DNA from: JAXLWB01 sp046328715 | Lineage (GTDB): Bacteria; Chloroflexota; Anaerolineae; Caldilineales; Caldilineaceae | Direction: 5' to 3' | Assembly: GCA_046328715.1 (NCBI GenBank) | Contig: JAXLWB010000012.1 | Coordinates: 1-64,000 of the forward strand | Length of the DNA: 64,000 nt | Shown: piece after piece, positions 26,180 to 33,425 of the stretch | Position numbering within the stretch: position 1 is the first letter of the stretch | Layout: each line of letters starts with the position of its first letter | Made by a program: the position numbers and the translations under genes | Notes under the pieces: generated by a model | The model's input: only the letters and a program-made list of their open reading frames with translations | What the model was told of the DNA's origin: nothing | The model's database searches: none

Positions 26180-27151
26180 TTATGAACCAGTCTCCTTGTC
26201 TTCTTGTCCTAACAAACTCCCCACAAACCCGGGCGCGCCGTTGAGAAAGCTGCGCAAGTCCATCGCCTTCTTTCCGGCGGGTTGCACGAGCTTGAGTTTG
26301 AGTAGGGCGTCGCCAGTGCCGACGGCAACTTCTTTGCCCAACGCCACCACTCGACCCGGCTCTGTTTCCCCTCGTACGACCTCAGCCTGCCAAATTTTAA
26401 AGGACTCACCCTTCCAGAAGGTATAGGCGCTGGGCCAGGGGGTGTAGGCACGCGTCATCCGTTCGATGTGGATGGCGGGCTGTTGCCAATCGATCTCGCC
26501 TGCCTCTTTCTCAATCCGTCCACAGGTGGTCACCTCACCGGGAAGTTCCTGTTGCGGCGTGGGACGGAGCATGCCGTCAATCCAGCCGGGCAGGGTTTCG
26601 AGCAGGAGGTTGGCTCCCAACTCAGCCAGTTTGACGGTCAGCGAAGCGGCGGTCTCGTCAGACAGAATCGGCGTCTTGCCGATACGCAGGACAGGGCCAG
26701 TATCCATCCCCTCATCCATCAGCATGATCGAGATGCCGCTTTCGGCTTTGCCATCCAAAATTGCTGCTGCGATTGGCGAGGCACCCCGGTATGCAGGTAG
26801 AATACTGCCGTGCACGTTGACACAACCAAAGCGGGGGATGGCTAACACGCTCTTGGGCAAGATCAACCCATAGGCAGCGACGACAATCAAATCCGGGGCG
26901 AATGTTTGGATGGCTGCGACCGTTTGCGGATCTTTGCGCAGGCTGGTCGGTTGCAGCACATGAAATCCTTGCTCCAGTGCAAACTGTTTGACTGGGCTGG
27001 CGACCAGCCTGTTGCCACGCCCCGCCGGTCGATCCGGTTGGGTCAACACGCCAATGATCTCGATCCAGGATTGCTGGCTGAGAAGCCGCAAACTCGGTAC
27101 AGCAAACTCGGGTGTACCCATATAAATTGTACGAATTTTGTTTTCGCTCAT
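26180..27151 (-). CDS. fmt: Methionyl-tRNA formyltransferase
   Basis: A 323-residue Fmt that formylates initiator Met-tRNA using 10-formyl-tetrahydrofolate. The N-terminal domain has IYMGTPEFAVPSL, the SLPLxxYRG-type catalytic loop NVHGSILPAYRGASPI (catalytic Asn and His) and MDEGMDTGPVL (catalytic Asp). The C-terminal OB-fold region has TRAYTPWPSAYTFWKGE and the basic LKLKLVQPAGKKAMD end. ATG 27151 was chosen because TATAAT lies 7 nt upstream and overlaps the alternative ATG at 27160. The def and rsmB genes commonly beside fmt are absent here; the gene stands next to tRNA-Pro. Confidence 0.95.
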   Translation of the reverse strand: MSENKIRTIYMGTPEFAVPSLRLLSQQSWIEIIGVLTQPDRPAGRGNRLVASPVKQFALEQGFHVLQPTSLRKDPQTVAAIQTFAPDLIVVAAYGLILPKSVLAIPRFGCVNVHGSILPAYRGASPIAAAILDGKAESGISIMLMDEGMDTGPVLRIGKTPILSDETAASLTVKLAELGANLLLETLPGWIDGMLRPTPQQELPGEVTTCGRIEKEAGEIDWQQPAIHIERMTRAYTPWPSAYTFWKGESFKIWQAEVVRGETEPGRVVALGKEVAVGTGDALLKLKLVQPAGKKAMDLRSFLNGAPGFVGSLLGQEDKETGS

Positions 27152-27158
27152 GGCTGTC

Positions 27159-27189
27159 ATTATACCCTTGCTGGCGGGGTTGCTATCAA
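27159..27189 (-). promoter_or_regulatory. fmt promoter, leaderless geometry
   Basis: Minus strand TTGATA (27189-27184) and consensus TATAAT (27164-27159), 19-nt spacer; 7 nt to the ATG at 27151, so +1 falls on or beside the start codon. Confidence 0.6.
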
Positions 27190-27272
27190 AATCTTGCAAC
27201 TTTTAACGCTAACCTACGTAGTGATTAACGACTTGAGTGAGGTCACGAAGGTCCGCTGAGTGATCTGCTAAT

Positions 27273-27332
27273 GGAGGGGTGAAGGGTGAGGGGTGAGGAA
27301 TTTCACCTCACCTCTCACCTTTCACCCCTCCA
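27273..27332. repeat. GGGGTGAAGGGTGAG tandem-word hairpin
   Basis: GAGGGGTGAAGGGTGAGGGGTGAGG and CCTCACCTCTCACCTTTCACCCCTC flank AATTTCA, a strong hairpin between fmt and the DUF4870-like gene. Confidence 0.75.
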
Positions 27333-27363
27333 CTTGTAGACAATATAAGAAGTAGGTAGAACT

Positions 27364-27975
27364 ATGAATTCTGAAGAAACAAAACCAACTGGCAGCCCGA
27401 ATGCCGGTAATGATAATCCAGAGAAGTCGCTCAAGGTGGAGAATATCTCGAACGAAGAAGCGTTGCGTGCCACATCCAATCCTGTCTCGACCAAGCCTTT
27501 GAGCGAATCTCTCAATTTTGACCGCGTGGTGGACGAAGCCCGTGAACAGGTGACCAAGGCAGCGGATGCCTTTAGTCGCGGTGACTTTATCCAGGAAGCG
27601 GCCATGGATCCTGGTGCCAACAACGATGATCGATTGGTCGCTGCACTCTGCTACTTTGTCCCTGGCCTAATTTCGGCCCTGGTTATCTTTAGCGAGAGCA
27701 ACAAACGTCCCTTCCAACGCTATCATGCTGTGCAAAGTTTGGGCCTTTCCGCCGCCATGATTGCGATCAGCCTGGCCTATACTGTCATTTCGGCAATTGT
27801 CTGGGCGGTGCCGATTATCGGCTGGTTGGTGGGCTTTGTCCTGCTCTGTATCGCACCGGTTGCCTTCCTGATGGCAGTGATTGCTTTTCTCTACTATGGC
27901 TATCAGGCGTACTTGGGCAAACGTTTCGCCATCCCTGGGTTAACCAGCTATCTGCGTGACCAGGGGTGGATCTAA
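27364..27975 (+). CDS. DUF4870-like integral membrane protein
   Basis: A 203-residue protein. Residues 1-85 are a hydrophilic, acidic, disordered tail. From DDRLVAALCYFVPGLISALVIF on there are three or four membrane segments (about 88-108, 125-150, 155-180), with the family-like FQRYHAVQSLGLSAAM motif between the first two. Similar short proteins are common in Chloroflexota and Bacillota and have no settled function. Its stop codon overlaps the ATG of the ferredoxin gene (TAATG at 27973-27977), so translation is coupled. Confidence 0.75.
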   Translation: MNSEETKPTGSPNAGNDNPEKSLKVENISNEEALRATSNPVSTKPLSESLNFDRVVDEAREQVTKAADAFSRGDFIQEAAMDPGANNDDRLVAALCYFVPGLISALVIFSESNKRPFQRYHAVQSLGLSAAMIAISLAYTVISAIVWAVPIIGWLVGFVLLCIAPVAFLMAVIAFLYYGYQAYLGKRFAIPGLTSYLRDQGWI

Positions 27976-28316
27976 TGATCGATGCGCCAAGCCAGGCACC
28001 CTATGCGCGCCATCTCTTTATCTGTAGTGGGCGCTTCTGCGATCCGCAAGGGGAAGCAGTCAAACTCTACAATTTGTTGGCACGCAAGTTGGGTGACCTG
28101 GGGCGCTACGACAATCCTCTGCGCGTTAAGCGCGGACTCACCCCTTGTCTAGGTGTCTGTTACAACGGCCCGCTGCTGGTCGTCTATCCCGAAGGCATCT
28201 GGTATCACCATGTTGATGAAGCTTTGCTTGACCGCATTATTGAGGAACATCTGATCGGTGGCAAACCGGTGGAGGAGTATGTTTTCCATCGGCTGGAGCA
28301 GCAAGTAGATGGGTAG
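27975..28316 (+). CDS. Thioredoxin-like [2Fe-2S] ferredoxin
   Basis: A 113-residue ferredoxin. Cysteines in HLFICSGRFCDPQG and GLTPCLGVCYNGPLLVVYPEG match the Shethna/Aquifex-type 2Fe-2S pattern (two Cys about 8 apart... then CxxxC), and the fold ends with WYHHVDEALLDRIIEEHL. Such proteins occur alone as electron carriers or are linked to cobalamin or hydrogenase genes. Here the gene is coupled to the DUF4870-like gene by overlap. The redox partner is unknown. Confidence 0.85.
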   Translation: MIDAPSQAPYARHLFICSGRFCDPQGEAVKLYNLLARKLGDLGRYDNPLRVKRGLTPCLGVCYNGPLLVVYPEGIWYHHVDEALLDRIIEEHLIGGKPVEEYVFHRLEQQVDG

Positions 28317-28344
28317 TTGGTAATTGCGCAATTACCAATTACCA
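28312..28344. repeat. GGTAATTGCGCAATTACC palindrome
   Basis: TTGGTAATTGCGCAATTACCAATTACCAA, a near-perfect palindrome between two convergent genes; probably works as a bidirectional stop. A relative is at 35945-36020. Confidence 0.65.
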
Positions 28345-28348
28345 AGAC

Positions 28349-31162
28349 TCAGCGAGTTACTAACGGCAAATAAAGCTTTTCATCTAAACGCACCACCTCA
28401 ACGCTCTTCTCTCCCGTCACCTCGCCTGCACCGTTACTCGCCTTGACATGGATCAAGACCTCACCCGGACTGCTCCACTGGTATTGGACTTCGTCTGACA
28501 GCTCTCCCTGATGGGTCATCGTCGATTGATCGGTAGCCGACCATTCATACATAATCGGTAGCGAAGTACGACTCGGCAGCAGGGTCGCTGTGAACTGGTT
28601 CATTGTGCCAGCGTAGACAACCTCCGGCCCATCAATAATAATCGCCAAAGGTGCCAGCATCCGAATATGCACCAACATAACACTGCTCACGCTGCCGCTA
28701 ATGTTGGCCGCTGTTACCGTGATGGGGAAGGTGCCGGTCTGCGGCCAGGAGAAGACCAGAGACGTTTGGCTGCCCGTGACCTGGGTTTGCGCGGATTTTC
28801 CAAAGGCATCCCAGGTGTAGCTGATCGGCGCTGTTGCGTTGTCCGGGGCAACAGTTGCTGTGAACGACAACGCCTCGTTTATTAATCCCTCTTCAGGACC
28901 GCTGATGGTCACGTTTTGCAGCGCAACCACCTCATTGACTGCGTTGACGGTGATCGTTCTGCTGTTGCTAACCACCCCTAGCCCATTGTCTGCACTCACA
29001 GCAACCGTGTAGACCCCTGCCTGTGACCAACTGTAACTTACGCTGTCCTGGATGCCGCCAATGCGAATCTTCGTGGCGTGGTCGCTGGCCGTCCAGGTAT
29101 AGGTGATCGGCGTCTGTGTTGTCGCTGGGGAGACCGCGGCCAGGAAGGGTACACTCTCGTTAGTCTGCGCTGTTGAAGATGCCTTTAAGGCGATACTTTC
29201 CGGAATGATCGAATCAATCGTCACTGTCAGCGAGTCGCTTACCACAACGTTGGCGGCATTGGTTGCTGTCACCACCACCTGATAAGTTCCTGGCAGTGGC
29301 CAAGTGAAGCTGATTTGATCGCTCGTTCCGCCGCCATGCAGTACAGGCGATTGGCCTGTCGCCTGCCAGCGATAGCTGATCGGCAAAGTCGCATTCGCCG
29401 GTGAGATGATTGCCGTAAATGATTGTGCTGCGCCCATCAGCCCAGTGGTCGCTCCTTGTAGGGAGACCGAAATGAGTGGAGTTGGCAGCGGCGCATTGAT
29501 GGTAATCTGCGCGCTCCTTTGGACTGTGCCATAGAGGTTTTCTACTGTCACACTGATTTGTTTGACTCCCGGCGACGACCAGCTAAATGCGAGTGCAACA
29601 GAGCGCGTCGTTGTAATGATTGAGGTGATTCCATGATCAGTGGCCGACCAGGAATAGGTCAGCGGTACTGTGGTCGAGATGGGCGAGACGGTGGCTGTGA
29701 AGAGATAGCTTGTGTTCAACTCACCTTGCGACGGTCCGCTGATCGCCACTGTGCTTGGCGCAATATGATGATAGAAGTCAATTGCGTTGACTGCAGTCAG
29801 CGCGTCGATGCGTGGAAAGACCAGTGAATTGCGTGTATCGGTGATCGGGTAACCGCTGCTCTTGAGTAAACTTTCAATTTCATCCGGAGAGAGCGAAGGA
29901 TCTTTTTCGAGCATCAAGGCGGCAATGGCAGCGGCCGTAGGTGAGGCCTGTGACGTCCCGTAATAGAGCGATGTTCCGCCTCCCCATCCCGTCGATTCGA
30001 TCGGCGCGCCGGGAGCCAGCAAATCGAGTTGGGCATTGCTATTGGTGAAACAGGTGATGGTATTTAGGCTCGTCGTGACATCAAAACAGTTGGAGGATGG
30101 TCCAAAGAAGGAACTGTAGCCTCCACTTGGTGGTTGTCGCCCCACGTTGCTGTCATAGGTGGCACCGACGGCGATCACGCCACTGTTACAGGCTGGCGAG
30201 GCGATATTTGTCGACGAAGCCTGATTGCCCGAGGAGGCAAAGATGACTACCCCTTTGGCGCGTAAGTTGTCGACTGCCATATTCATCGTCGGCTCCTGTG
30301 AATCGCAGTTGCCAGAATAGAGCGCAAAGGTGCCCAGACTCATGTTGACGATGTCGATCGGTTGCGTGTTGTAGTTGGCGCTCAGCCAGTCAAGCCCAGC
30401 TACCCAATCCGAGACCCAACCTCGACCATAACGATCCAGCACACGAACTGCTACAATTTTGGCATCTGGCGCAAAGCCAGGACCTGCCACTTTACCATTT
30501 GCTGTGACAATACCGCTTACGTTTGTGCCATGCCCATTTAGATCTTGTGCATTGTTACTCTCAAGCGTGAAGCCTGGCTGACAATCCCCTGTTGTGTCAG
30601 TAATAAATTCCGCTTGGGTAAAACAATGTTGACCGATAATGGCATCTTGCAGATCTGCGTGCCCGATATCAACGCCACTGTCTAGCACTGCCACCGTAAT
30701 GCCCTTCCCCGTAATGCCATAGGTGTTGGAGACAATGTCGGCATGCAGCGCTGGCACACTTTGGGCAAGATGCGCAGCACCGGGGTGGTCAAGCGTGATC
30801 GATGCCACATTGGGATTGGCCTGCAAAACAGCGATCCCAGCGCTGTCGATCTCCCCAGCGAAGGCTGCCAAGGTCTGATAGCGGTGACTCAACTGAAAGT
30901 TGCTACTTGACAATGAGTCGAGCACCGACTGTTGCAGCGCGGCAATGGCGTCGGTTGACGCACCGTTCACTGCAATAGTAGGGGATTGTAATTGAACAAT
31001 TATCCGGGTTCGCCCACTGGCTGTTAAGGCGGAGCGTACCTCACTGGTTGCTTTGTCAATTTCGGCTGCACGCACAAGTTGCCGCGGGGTTGCGGCTGCC
31101 AATGCTGCCATCCCCAGCAATATTCCAATCACAACAATGCCCACCAAAAGGATTCGGCTCAT
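28349..31162 (-). CDS. Secreted subtilase with Ig/PKD-like repeats
   Basis: A 937-residue protein. Signal peptide ILLVGIVVIGILLGMAALAAATP (residues about 4-26, quoted in part VIGILLGMAALAAATP). Propeptide-like part to about 130. The S8 catalytic domain has Asp in VAVLDSGVDIGHADL, His in NGHGTNVSGIV, Asn in FASSGNQASS and Ser in YYGTSQASPTAAA. The tail from about 455 holds five Ig/PKD-like modules of about 85 residues, each with YxWxATD-type and FSWPxxGxxxIxVxAxN motifs. The last residues are KLYLPLVTR, the terminal YLPL motif. The ATG at 31162 is chosen because it starts the signal peptide. Extracellular protein breakdown is likely, feeding the peptide transporter. Confidence 0.93.
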   Translation of the reverse strand: MSRILLVGIVVIGILLGMAALAAATPRQLVRAAEIDKATSEVRSALTASGRTRIIVQLQSPTIAVNGASTDAIAALQQSVLDSLSSSNFQLSHRYQTLAAFAGEIDSAGIAVLQANPNVASITLDHPGAAHLAQSVPALHADIVSNTYGITGKGITVAVLDSGVDIGHADLQDAIIGQHCFTQAEFITDTTGDCQPGFTLESNNAQDLNGHGTNVSGIVTANGKVAGPGFAPDAKIVAVRVLDRYGRGWVSDWVAGLDWLSANYNTQPIDIVNMSLGTFALYSGNCDSQEPTMNMAVDNLRAKGVVIFASSGNQASSTNIASPACNSGVIAVGATYDSNVGRQPPSGGYSSFFGPSSNCFDVTTSLNTITCFTNSNAQLDLLAPGAPIESTGWGGGTSLYYGTSQASPTAAAIAALMLEKDPSLSPDEIESLLKSSGYPITDTRNSLVFPRIDALTAVNAIDFYHHIAPSTVAISGPSQGELNTSYLFTATVSPISTTVPLTYSWSATDHGITSIITTTRSVALAFSWSSPGVKQISVTVENLYGTVQRSAQITINAPLPTPLISVSLQGATTGLMGAAQSFTAIISPANATLPISYRWQATGQSPVLHGGGTSDQISFTWPLPGTYQVVVTATNAANVVVSDSLTVTIDSIIPESIALKASSTAQTNESVPFLAAVSPATTQTPITYTWTASDHATKIRIGGIQDSVSYSWSQAGVYTVAVSADNGLGVVSNSRTITVNAVNEVVALQNVTISGPEEGLINEALSFTATVAPDNATAPISYTWDAFGKSAQTQVTGSQTSLVFSWPQTGTFPITVTAANISGSVSSVMLVHIRMLAPLAIIIDGPEVVYAGTMNQFTATLLPSRTSLPIMYEWSATDQSTMTHQGELSDEVQYQWSSPGEVLIHVKASNGAGEVTGEKSVEVVRLDEKLYLPLVTR

Positions 31163-31222
31163 GGAAATCCTCGTTTGAGTGCAACCAAAAGAGTTTATTT
31201 CAGGAAAGCAGCGTGATTCTAC

Positions 31223-31357
31223 TAGACAAAGCAAATCAAAGATGGATCATTGTAGGGGCCATCCGCTTGCCGGTGCCCTGCTTGCATCAGCGAATGGGCA
31301 ACCGCAAGGGTGTGCCCCTACTCACTGTGATCATGCAATGTCTATCTGCTTTATCTA
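31223..31357 (+). repeat. MITE-like element copy 1
   Basis: TAGACAAAGCA at the left and TGCTTTATCTA at the right form imperfect terminal inverted repeats. Inside is a GC-rich hairpin GTAGGGGC...GCCCCTAC carrying CCGCTTGCCGGTGCCCTG and GGGCAACCGCAAGGGTGTG. A copy in opposite orientation is at 47639-47772. Confidence 0.8.
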
Positions 31358-31365
31358 TAAGCTAT

Positions 31366-32292
31366 CTACATCACAGACCGCCGTAACAGAGCTAAAAAGC
31401 GCTCCCGGTCGGCGGCGAGTACGACACGCGCATTGGCTGCCGCTCCCGTAATCCCAAGATGATCGACCACCGATTGCCCGCGGCAGTAACGACCCTGGGT
31501 CTCGACCGCAACCTGCAAATGGCGTACCTCAGTCGCAACCGTTGGATCAAGCGCAACTGCCATGGCGATGGGATCGGGCAAATCAAAACCGGCAAGATGG
31601 GTCTCAGTCGCACAAAAAGCGCTCACCATACGTTGTATGTCTATACAGAATACGGCCAGTGGCGTGCCGAGGGCGCGCAACGCTTCTGCATCTGCTGGCT
31701 CGATCACGGCGAATTGACGGGAGATATCCCAGCCCACCATCGTGATCGGTAATCCCGACTCGAAAACAATCGCTGCTGCTTCCGGATCGGCCCAGAAGTT
31801 ATATTCGGCGACTGCTGTCACATTGCCGTAGCCCTGGCCAGTTCCACCCATGATCGTGCAAGACTTAACCTTCTCTACCAGCCCCGGCTCCTGACGCAGT
31901 GCCAAAGCCAGATTGGTTAACGGCCCCAACGTCACTAGCTCAATTGTACCTGCAAAGCGATTTACTGTGTCGATCAGTGCGCTTACAGCCTGGCCAGGTG
32001 CAGGGACACGTCCTGCCAGCGGCAGGCCGATGTCACCCATGCCGTCACTGCCATGGACATTCTGTGCGGTCTCTAATCGCCCCATCAGCGGCCCAGTTGC
32101 ACCCTTGTAAACGGGCACACGACTGCCACAAAGCTCGACGGTGTAGAGCGCATTCTGCACTGCCTGGTCAACTGGGACATTGCCTGCTACCACGGTAATC
32201 GCTTTGACCTGCACACCTGGATAGCGAAGTGCCATCACCAACGCCACCGCATCATCCGACGCAGTATCGGTATCAATCAAAAAATGACGCAT
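31366..32292 (-). CDS. Nucleoside hydrolase (inosine-uridine preferring type)
   Basis: A 308-residue nucleoside N-ribohydrolase. The N-terminal calcium-binding motif is LIDTDTASDDAVAL (DxDxxxDD), ribose-binding residues lie in VHGSDGMGD, VTLGPLTNLAL carries the conserved Thr/Asn, and MGGTGQGYGNVTAVAEYNFWADPEAA is the central signature (quoted as MGGTGQGYGN and EYNFWADPEAA). The histidine expected near the C terminus is replaced in a context of AFCATETHLAGFDLPDPIAMAV, where DP provides the last Ca ligand. It salvages nucleosides. A MITE lies directly downstream at 31223-31357. Confidence 0.92.
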   Translation of the reverse strand: MRHFLIDTDTASDDAVALVMALRYPGVQVKAITVVAGNVPVDQAVQNALYTVELCGSRVPVYKGATGPLMGRLETAQNVHGSDGMGDIGLPLAGRVPAPGQAVSALIDTVNRFAGTIELVTLGPLTNLALALRQEPGLVEKVKSCTIMGGTGQGYGNVTAVAEYNFWADPEAAAIVFESGLPITMVGWDISRQFAVIEPADAEALRALGTPLAVFCIDIQRMVSAFCATETHLAGFDLPDPIAMAVALDPTVATEVRHLQVAVETQGRYCRGQSVVDHLGITGAAANARVVLAADRERFLALLRRSVM

Positions 32293-32339
32293 TTGCTTTT
32301 CGATCCTTCCAATGGGAAATTATTACCTCATGGATGACA

Positions 32340-32446
32340 CAAATTTTTAACGCAACGTCGCGAGGATGCAAAGAAAAAGTCTAGGGTTGCCCCTTTTACT
32401 CACTGGAAAGCGAAATCGCAAAGCTTACCCTGCATCCTTGCGTTAA
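32340..32446. repeat. Hairpin AACGCAA...GGATGCA / TGCATCCTTGCGTT
   Basis: Interrupted inverted repeat with inner AGGGTTGCCCC and TTTACTCAC words between the nucleoside hydrolase start and the acetyltransferase end; same general design as the other tandem-word hairpins. Confidence 0.5.
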
Positions 32447-32470
32447 TTTCTCTGTTTTGCGTAACGTGAA

Positions 32471-33010
32471 TTACCACAGCTCTCCGGGTCGCCATTCGGC
32501 AGAGAGTGGGCTTGTGAGTTGGATGGGGGGTGTTGGGGGGAGGCGCAGGATCATACAGTGGTCATCCGGTGTAGCGAGGAGCCCTTGCTCCGTGCGAATC
32601 GACAGTGGCCCTTGCCACGATTCCCAGCCCAACCGTGCATACCAATGGCGCACGTCGGGATTTTCCGAAAGGCCACCCAATTCATAGTCAACGATCTCTG
32701 CCTGCAAGTGTTGCATGGTCAGGGTTGCATAGCCATGCCGCTGATGCTCCACATCGGTCGCTACTGCTTCTACATAGGCTGTGCGTAGCGGCGAATACCC
32801 TTCTGGCTGCAACCAGCGCAAGACCCAGGCCGCATGGCTGACGAGTTGATCTCCTACATAGCCTAACACATGTGTAGAATCGGCAAAGGTACCCCAAAAG
32901 TCGCTGAAATCCTCTTCGTAGACACGCGTGCAAAGTTGCCGGATTTCTTCTTTTTGTATTAGAGAAAGCTGGTCTCTGGGGATGACTTGGATCTGGAGTG
33001 GCGGCGTCAT
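32471..33010 (-). CDS. GNAT acetyltransferase resembling aminoglycoside 2'-N-acetyltransferase AAC(2')-I
   Basis: A 179-residue GNAT protein. The line HVLGYVGDQLVSHAAWVLRWL, then YVEAVATDVEHQRHGYATLTM (acetyl-CoA loop QRHGYA), WYARLGWESWQGPLSIRTEQG, TPDDHCMILRLP and the final SAEWRPGELW follow the AAC(2')-I family order closely, especially WQGP, TPDD and the W-R-x-G-x-x-W end. AAC(2')-I enzymes acetylate aminoglycosides, though chromosomal members may have housekeeping substrates. The ATG at 33010 fits homologues; a longer frame from 33061 is possible. No mobile element context except palindromic repeats. Confidence 0.8.
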   Translation of the reverse strand: MTPPLQIQVIPRDQLSLIQKEEIRQLCTRVYEEDFSDFWGTFADSTHVLGYVGDQLVSHAAWVLRWLQPEGYSPLRTAYVEAVATDVEHQRHGYATLTMQHLQAEIVDYELGGLSENPDVRHWYARLGWESWQGPLSIRTEQGLLATPDDHCMILRLPPTPPIQLTSPLSAEWRPGELW

Positions 33011-33425
33011 GTTGGGATGAATGTGAGAGTGATGAGAGATGATTCCCGATTCCAAAATCAAGGCATCTCTACGAACAAAAGCATACCCTTAGCTCAAATA
33101 GGGTGCACTTTGGGTAGGTTTGCAACCTCATCTACCATTTGCACAAAGTTTATCCGGCCCATCTATGAGAATTCAACTGTGGGTCTGTTCCTGTAAGATG
33201 CACTTGTCATTCTGAGGAGCGGCTGTTTGCGACGAAGAATCTTGGTTGGACAATGCAAGATTCTTCCCTCAAAAAAGCCTTTGCTCAGAATGACAAATCA
33301 ACCCACAACAGACAATCGCACAATTGGTTTCTCGGTAGAATGACAAGTCTCTCTTTCAGTGACAAGCGGTACGATTGACGTGTTAGGAAATAGAGGCTTT
33401 CAAAGAACAAGCTCCCAAATCGCTT
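33011..33425. other. Intergenic region with palindromic element B2
   Basis: 415 bp without a supported gene. It contains TTGTCATTCTGAGGAGCGGC...GCTCAGAATGACAA at 33203-33298, a relative of the 11108 and 39956 copies, then a further partial GAATGACAAGT at 33338. Confidence 0.7.
33203..33298. repeat. TCATTCTGAG palindromic element, variant B2
   Basis: Left arm CACTTGTCATTCTGAGGAGC, inner GAAGAATCTTGG / CAAGATTCTTC, right arm CTCAGAATGACAAAT. Confidence 0.8.

Noticed and set aside
27152..27160. ATG at 27160 as fmt start
   Set aside because: It overlaps the consensus TATAAT box, which would be incompatible with transcription from that promoter including this codon.
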